64,000 nt of DNA from Delphinus delphis (lineage: Eukaryota; Chordata; Mammalia; Artiodactyla; Delphinidae). Where the stretch lies: positions 73,344,080-73,408,079 of the forward strand of contig NC_082694.2 of assembly GCF_949987515.2 (NCBI RefSeq), in the 5' to 3' direction. Made by a program: the position numbers and the translations under genes. This document shows positions 57,734 to 64,000 of this stretch, piece after piece. The notes below the pieces were generated by a model. It searched no databases, had not been told where the DNA came from, and saw nothing but the letters and a program-made list of their open reading frames with translations. Positions within the stretch are counted from its first letter, which is position 1. Each line of letters starts with the position of its first letter.

Positions 57734-58769
57734 TGTATTTTTCTTAGAGAATTTCTGCATCTTCCTCCTTCAGTTTGACTGCTTGTTCCCTAAGGCCTTC
57801 TGCCAAGCCCTTGTCCTAAGATCTCCCTTGACCATCACCTTGGGACTTCTTGTACCTCTCTTGGGTTGAATTTTCTTTTCCACATATCCCTGTGTCTTGA
57901 TTAACTACTCATTTTTTGTTTTTTCATTGGTTTGCAGTGAATATAGTCCAGTATTTTCCAGTTTAGGTAAAAATGTTTGAAACCATGTGTATGTTAAAAA
58001 TTCTTGTTCTGTTTTTATAATTGAGTCATTTGAGGACATTGTTTCTGGGGTTGCTACTGGACAACTGATGCCATTCTGTCTCCTGATCTTTTTTATGCAA
58101 TCTGTTTTTTTTTTTTTTTTCTGCCCCAGAAGTTTTGAAGGTCCTCTATTCATTATTGGTGTTTCAAATTTTTATAATGATATGTCTTTGGGTCAGATTT
58201 CTCTTCATTTTTCAGGGAATTCAATAGTTCCTTTTAATTCAAAGATAACTTTCAGTTATGGGACACTTTCTTGAATTATTTCATGGATAATTTCCTTTGT
58301 TCAATACCCTCTAACCAAAGGAAATCTGTCTGTAGTTGAGCAAAGTTGCTTTTATTGACTTGTTTCAATGATGGAGAATATACACCATAATGAACCATTG
58401 GAGATCTCAGAAATAGGGTGTAAGAAAGGACCAATTACAGCGTTTGGTCTTGTGGTGAGTCTGGGAAAGGTTAAAGAAAGTGGGTTCTACTCTAGATTAG
58501 ATGCTGTTGGGAAGTGAAGTCATTCTTTGGAGTATCTTAGTCATTCTCATCTAGAAGGCAGGAGAAATGAAGGCTTGCTCAAACAGAAATGATAAAGAAG
58601 CAGAATTACTCATTAGTTAGAAAAGGAGGCTATTTGAGTATTTTTGTGGTTTAGACAATGTTCTCATTTCTGTCTGTGCTCTTCATGTTTATAGAGTAGT
58701 CTTATTTTTGTCCTGCTCTGTTATTGTCAGAGAGTGTCTTTGTCTGATGTTATTTTTTTGGTAAAATTA

Positions 58770-59134
58770 CAGTCATCCCTTGGTATCTGCAGGGGATTGG
58801 TTCCAGGGCCTCTGTGGATATGGAAATTCAAGGATGCTGAAGTCCCTTATATATGGCATAGTGTTTGCATATAACCTAAACTCAAGCTCCACTATTCTTT
58901 AAATCATCTCTAGGTTACTTATAATACCTAGAGATATAATATCAATACCTTATATAATGCAATATAAATGCTATGTAAATAGTTGTAAAAACAATGTAAA
59001 TAGTTGCTGGTGAGAGGCAAATTCAAGTTTTGCTTTTGGGAACTTTCTGGAAGGTTTTTTTTTTTTTTTATGTTTTTGACCTGAAGTTGGTTGAATCCAT
59101 GGTTGCAGAAGCTGCTGATATGGATGGCCTACAG
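58770..59134. mobile_element. MER2-type Tigger MITE, complete with TA duplications
   Basis: The left end cagtcatcccttggtatctg is preceded by TA (58768-58769). The right end, 'ttgaatccatggttgcagaa' to 'ggatggcctacag', is followed by TA (59135-59136). Internal blocks 'ggggattggttccagggcct' and 'ctttaaatcatctctaggtt' are typical of MER2/Tigger. About 365 bp, with an expanded T-run at 59057-59069. No transposase. Confidence 0.85.
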
Positions 59135-59819
59135 TATTTATGTTTGACAGGAGAACAACAATAGCCGGCTGCAGTGCTGGGTCACCTCCTAGCAGTACCA
59201 AGGCCCAGCTGAGAGTGCCAGGCCTGTTCTCCACTGCTTTTCTCTTTCTTACCTTTAATTTATTTTTTTTCTTTTTTGTGGAATTTATATTATTTGGTTG
59301 TTGAGCAAGGTGGGCTAGCCCTTTAATTATCTTTTACTTTTTGTTTTGTCTTTGCTATTTTCCATCCTTGTGTCTCTTTTCTTTCTGCAAGATTTCCTAG
59401 ATTTAACTTGCATCTTTTCCAGTGAACTTAATCTTCAAGAGCTCATTGTGGCTCTCCAGACATTTCTTTTCATGGCGTTCTGTTCTTGTTCATGCACGGA
59501 ATGCCTTATTTCGTTGCTGTAAAGATACACGCATTTAAAGATGCTTGTGGCTTTGCTTTGTTTTCGTTTAATTTTATTTATTTGTTTTTGTTTTATCTCT
59601 CAGCATTATTTCTCTCTCTTCATACATCGATTTCTCAGTAAGTTTCTTTTTTCCCCATCTGTTGATTTTTGTTTCTCCTTTTATATTTAGCAGTGAAACA
59701 CTAAAAAGCTCTATGTACATTAGTATTTTTTCTTTTTTTCATATTAGTGGGCTTCACTACAGTGTGATGTGTTCGGGCTATATCACTGGAGTTCCCACAA
59801 CTGTTGCTACCTATAACAC

Positions 59820-59836
59820 TAGTTAGTTAGTTAGTT
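59820..59836. repeat. (TTAG)n tetranucleotide repeat
   Basis: Four TAGT/TTAG units. Confidence 0.85.
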
Positions 59837-60020
59837 AAGTTAGCTACTTAATTTTGTCAGAGTCTAGACATCGGGTTTGCCTGGCAGTATAAATCTGGCT
59901 TGCAGGTATTAAGGGGAGGCAAGTCAGGTAAAGAAGCTTGAGGCTGCAAACTCAGTGTGTACATGTTTCTATTATTCTCCCTTTTCATTGTAGGGGCCCT
60001 GTACCTGGTGTTCCAAATCC

Positions 60021-60694
60021 AGAGTCATATGATAGAAAAGAATAGGGGCAGCTGCTCATGTTTTCATGATCAGTGACATGTGAGTTTCTTAGAGCATCTA
60101 CATTCTTCTCATACAGACTTTCATCCAGTTCTCTTTAGTCTCACTTGGACCTTGCTTTTAGACATTATTGAACCTCTAGCATGTGTTTTTTCTAGGATTT
60201 TCCAGCATGTATTAATTTTCATTTGACTCTTGTTATTCTCACAGCTAGCTTATGTATGTATTCTCTACATCTGTTAAGTGAGTTACTATTTATTTATCTA
60301 TTCTCCACATTCTAAATTTTTTTTTTATTGTTCCCTAGTTTTCCTTTGGCTTTGTCATGAGGATTTGGGGGTCACCAAAAGTAATCAAACTTCATGTTTA
60401 ACTAGAAGTGTCAGTTCCTACTTTAGAAATAAGAAAAAAATTTAGATTCTGAAAGTTGAGACAAGCACAGCATGGATGCCAAGCTAGAATCTAGAATGGA
60501 TATTAAAAAGAAAATATATAAGTGATTAAAAATGAAACAGGCACATGATTTTATTAAGAGTAAGTTATATTGGTCTATCCTAATTCGGTATCTTAATAAG
60601 TTAACTAACTTAGCCAATCAATGAAATGCATTAGGTGGAGTAAACTAGATGGTAGAAAGGGTATTTTAATATATGTTCCTTCACTTGATATAGG
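60021..60694. other. unclassified non-coding DNA
   Basis: AT-rich; nothing recognised. Confidence 0.4.
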
Positions 60695-60870
60695 GAAATA
60701 GCATAGGTAATGGATAGGACAAAGGCCTTTGTATTAACATACAATATGGGATTAAATCATGTCTAAACTAGGTACGACCTTGGACAGGTTACATAACATT
60801 TTATGTGCCTTTTTCCTCATCTCTGAAAATGGGCTTAATAATGCTTGTCTATTAAGGTTGTTGAAAGTGT
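60695..60870 (+). mobile_element. MIR SINE
   Basis: 'gggattaaatcatgtctaaa', 'acgaccttggacaggttaca', 'ctcatctctgaaaatggg' and 'taataatgcttgtctat' match MIR in order. Confidence 0.75.
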
Positions 60871-61689
60871 CCAATGGGATCATACATGTCCGGTGTTGTG
60901 TCAGATAGTCATCAACTCAGCCTCAGATCCACCCTCTTCTATACTGTCCTTCGCATCACAGTGTAGGAGCTGGGACTACATTCCCCCAGGTCTTTTTCCA
61001 GTAAACTTTTAAATGAAATTCTGCCAAAGAAAAGGAAGGGTCTGAGATTTCAGTGAGAAGCGAAGGGAAGCATTTTCCTCTGGTGGCAGCTGCTGGCAGA
61101 GTTGTAAGTGAATGGCAGATGTGAGATATGGGTTCCCTTCCTGAAGAGCTTCTTCAGACCACTCACTTCAGTCCTGCAGCCAATTGAGATCAACAACCAC
61201 TGCCTCCCTGGACAAGCCCTTCCAAATCCCAGGCTTCCTACTGCAAGCAGCTGAGTGCAGGCTCCAGGGACTGACCTGTGATTTCCTGGGCTTCTAGATT
61301 TTGTGAACTCTTCCAGTAGCTTCTCTGATATTCACTCATCTCCTCCAACTTTCCTTTGACACCTAGCACACTGTATCAAAATTATTCCTACGCCTTCATA
61401 CTGATACATATATGATTGGTGGTGGGGAGTAGTGTGAGAAACCAGCTTGACCTTGAGTCGATAATCCCACCATCAGAGGACTTAATGTTGTATATTCGAC
61501 ACAACACATCCCAAAACATAATGATATCCTAAAGCAATAGGACAAATCAAATGAAAATATGAAGTGTTTCGGAGTATAAAGGTGCCACAGAACTTGCATC
61601 AAAAAAGAAGGTAATGGAATCCATAGATCACAATTATCCTATCTTGGCTCAATCGTATCAAGTTTGAACTATGATTTTTAAAGTTTGTT
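60871..61689. other. unclassified non-coding DNA
   Basis: Somewhat GC-richer between 61060 and 61300, but no exon or repeat can be supported. Confidence 0.4.
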
Positions 61690-61845
61690 AGTATTCTAAT
61701 GAACCTGTCATCTTTCTTTGTGTTTGCCCTGGATCTCTGTCTTATTTAAGTGAGTGACCTTGTCTTACAGAGCTCCACATTTCCCACAGCACTTAGCACA
61801 GAGCCAGCCATGTAAAATATCCTCACAAAGACTTATTAAATTAAT
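61690..61845 (+). mobile_element. L2 LINE 3' terminus
   Basis: 'ccacagcacttagcacagag' and the following 'tcctcacaaagacttattaa' resemble the L2 end ('cagtgcctggcacat...ctcaataaat'). Confidence 0.55.
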
Positions 61846-62924
61846 TTTCTTAAATCCCTTCTGGACTGCCCACTTGCCTTCATTAATTATGTTAGACCTA
61901 GAGGAGGTGACCTCTACTTGCTGTCATGACTGAATTACATCTTAGACTCGTAGATTCTTTGAACAATACAATTTTTGAGGGGAAGAGATAAACTATTAGA
62001 GTTAGAACATATTCATTTTTCAGACGAGGAGATGAACATTTTTATCTTGCATGAATTTTTCTACCTCCCTCCCCACCGGCACATATATACACTCACGTCC
62101 CCCTCATACACTTTCTCTTATAATCATTTCTAGCTGCGAAATGATGGAGTTGGAATGAGAATAGAGATATGTTTTCTCTTTGGCCTTTTCAGCTGGTAAA
62201 CCACAAATAAATATCAGCCTTAACTATTATAATGCAAAATGCAAATATGCCACGTCAAACTGTTTTTTAAATGATAGATTTTCTTTTTTTAATTACACTA
62301 AGTATTTCTTCAGAGATTTAAGAGATTTTAAGCTTTATGAGCATTAATGCCTTTGTGATTGTGATTTGTTTGCCCCTAATTAAAAGAATCAGGAGCACGT
62401 TTGGAAGAGAATATCGATGCACCAGGAAAACCTATGAAGAATGCAGCTCCTTATTTTCTCCTTTTGTTTCAAAGATCAAAAATCTAGCACGTGGCAGAAA
62501 TGAGGCAAATGTGTTATGATGGGATAATTGTGACTGTGTCCTCTGTTCCATCATTCATTAACAACAGGATAAGTATGAATCCTGGATTTTGCTAATCTGA
62601 TGGTCTTGGCTCTGTTTTCAGTAAACAGTATAAATTATTTCCAGAAAGGCTGTGGAGAAAACATGTGAGATATTAGTACAGAATCCAACACTCTCATAAA
62701 ACTTACAAAATTTTTGTCTGGCCCAGGAGACACTAACTACCCATGTGTCTTCAGGAGCCCAGGGGAAGACATCAGGCAGTCTCTCTCACACTCAGTATCT
62801 TCATCCCCAGTCCTGGTTGCACCTGGATGAAAGAGAGTCTGCCAGCATTCCTTTAGCAGGCTGCTGGCTGTCAAAACAAACTAGAGCCTGGTGGGGTTGC
62901 TCACACTTGCCTGCTGAGGAGAAA
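61846..62924. other. unclassified non-coding DNA
   Basis: No named repeat or gene. Short featureless frames only. Confidence 0.4.
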
Positions 62925-63110
62925 ACACTGTGTTAAGTGTTTTACATACATTTAATCTATTATATCCTTATATCCTACTCAAAGCCTTTTGAGTAGAGTC
63001 TCCATTAAACAAATGATGAAAGTGGATCACAGAAAGGACTACATTGTTAACATATATCTTTTAAATGGAAAGACCTGGATTTGAGCCTCAGTTGCTTGGT
63101 GTCAAAACAG
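62925..63110 (-). mobile_element. MIR SINE
   Basis: 'ctgtgttaagtgttttacat', 'gtctccattaaacaaatga' and 'gacctggatttgagcctcag' give the antisense MIR order. Confidence 0.65.
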
Positions 63111-64000
63111 GTAGTACAATATACTGCTTCCCAGCACTGATCTCTTGGTAACATTAGCCCTAGGACCTCCTTTCGTTCCATTCCTTTGATGCCGGAGATT
63201 AACTGGTAGATAGTATAGGATGTTACAAGTCATGGAAAGAAAGAAGTTCTCCCTTACTGTGTGCTAAGAATGCTGTTGTTACATGATAATGTTGACATTT
63301 AATTAAAATTATTAATGCTAGAGTTCAAGCTCTAGTGAGGCAAGTCAGTATCTAGTGAGGACATTTGTCTATTTGGTTCAGTGTGGGACCTCGTGTTCTT
63401 AGAAGAGTGATAGACAAAAAAGGAGGAACTCAAGAAATAACTGTTGGATGAATGCATTTTCCATGTTGAGAACACTTCCCATGCCAACTTTGGGCTGCCC
63501 ACCATTATTTCTGCTTTGTTGCAGAAAAGAAAGGTTGCACTTTGGAGGAATAAATTAACCATTTAGAATTCAGTGAGAAAAAAATAATAGAAGTTCCTAC
63601 AAGCCACAGCTAAATAAAGTCTGCAGCTGCTCTTTCAGAGTGGTCCACCACTGGTTATAAACTATAGGCATTTCTGCTTCCGATCCACTAAAAGCATTCA
63701 TTTTTCTTCAGAATAAGTTTTAGTCCATTAATCAAACCCCTACCAGCAATAGTTGGTGCATACATGGTAGGAGGAAAAGGATGCCTTGGTCTAAACAACC
63801 AGAATGCTAAGTCTGTCCAAAGAAACAACTTCTTTTCAGAGAGGCTGTTTGTTTGTTTGTTTGTTCCTAATTAACAGTCCTCTAGTAAGGATGAAATTAG
63901 GAGAGATACCTGACTGCCATAGGATTCCAGTGGCTGCTTTGCTTGTCTGCGTATGTTTAAAACCAAGAGAGAGGATAACAAATTTTAAAAAATGATAGAA
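63111..64000. other. unclassified non-coding DNA
   Basis: Right end of the window. It includes a (GTTT)n run at 63846-63865. No gene or transposon recognised. Confidence 0.4.
63846..63865. repeat. (GTTT)n tetranucleotide repeat
   Basis: Five GTTT units. Confidence 0.9.

Larger units (their letters stand above)
57900..60020. mobile_element. unnamed ancient repeat-like block around a MER2-type insertion
   Basis: Text on both sides of the MER2-type element has the feel of one long dispersed repeat: 'gcagtgaatatagtccagta', 'tgatatgtctttgggtcag', 'ttcttgaattatttcatgg' to the left and 'gtgaaacactaaaaagctc' to the right. I recall similar text from many mammalian loci but cannot name the family. 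Limits and orientation are uncertain. There are no intact frames. Confidence 0.35.

Noticed and set aside
1..64000. CRISPR array, operon, phage or integron features
   Set aside because: The repeats present are eukaryotic transposons and microsatellites. There are no regularly spaced direct repeats and no dense coding.
1..64000. Endogenous retrovirus
   Set aside because: I saw no LTR pair, primer-binding site or gag/pol/env-like frame. The reverse-transcriptase-type elements are LINEs.

Overview
This window looks like non-coding nuclear DNA from a cetacean (whale or dolphin). The main evidence is at least six copies of a tRNA-derived SINE of the CHR-1 type, with a head reading 'ttccctggtggcgcagtggtt', a GC-rich body and a poly-A tail. 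Several copies still have perfect or near-perfect target-site duplications (TSDs). CHR SINEs belong to the cetacean, hippopotamus and ruminant lineage. The abundance of this poly-A CHR-1 form, together with L1 elements whose 5' end contains AAGATGG and whose ORF1 contains the phrase PEKEFR, favours Cetacea. The species assignment is an inference. I found no protein-coding exon, functional RNA gene, CRISPR array, operon or prokaryotic feature. The long reading frames are LINE remnants, SINE read-through or low-complexity sequence.

Layout. 1-3490: 5' end of an antisense L1 (5'UTR, broken ORF1, start of broken ORF2), cut by the window edge. 3.5-14.6 kb: mostly single-copy-looking DNA with old L2, MIR, MER5 and Tigger fragments, one young CHR-1 (6.8 kb), one CHR-2 (12.7-13.1 kb) and a short L1 3' end with TSD (13.7 kb). 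14642-15556: a 915-bp, about 99% pyrimidine tract. 16.7-19.3 kb: L1 remnants, a CHR-2 and a MER5. 19.3-24.4 kb: repeat-poor. 24.5-27.4 kb: an L2, an unusual internally deleted L1, and a hAT-type DNA transposon split by an L1 fragment. 27.4-29.1 kb: repeat-poor. 29.1-36.0 kb: a dense nest of repeats in which a MIR, an old L1 and an L2 are each interrupted by later insertions, including a twin-primed (inverted) L1. 36-49 kb: old L1/HAL1-like blocks with three more CHR-1 copies. 49-64 kb: ancient L2, MIR and Tigger/MER2 fragments in otherwise featureless AT-rich DNA.

The parts do not form a pathway. The window is best read as a stratigraphic record. L2 and MIR are oldest, then Tigger, hAT and old L1, then CHR-2 and later L1, and finally CHR-1. 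Nested insertions and TSDs fix much of the order from sequence alone. The most notable structures are the twin-primed L1 inside L2, the L1 whose 5'UTR is joined directly into ORF1, the giant polypyrimidine tract, and a CHR-1 with a 7-bp microinversion. I found no convincing new biological system. Family names rest on recalled consensus phrases, not on a database search.
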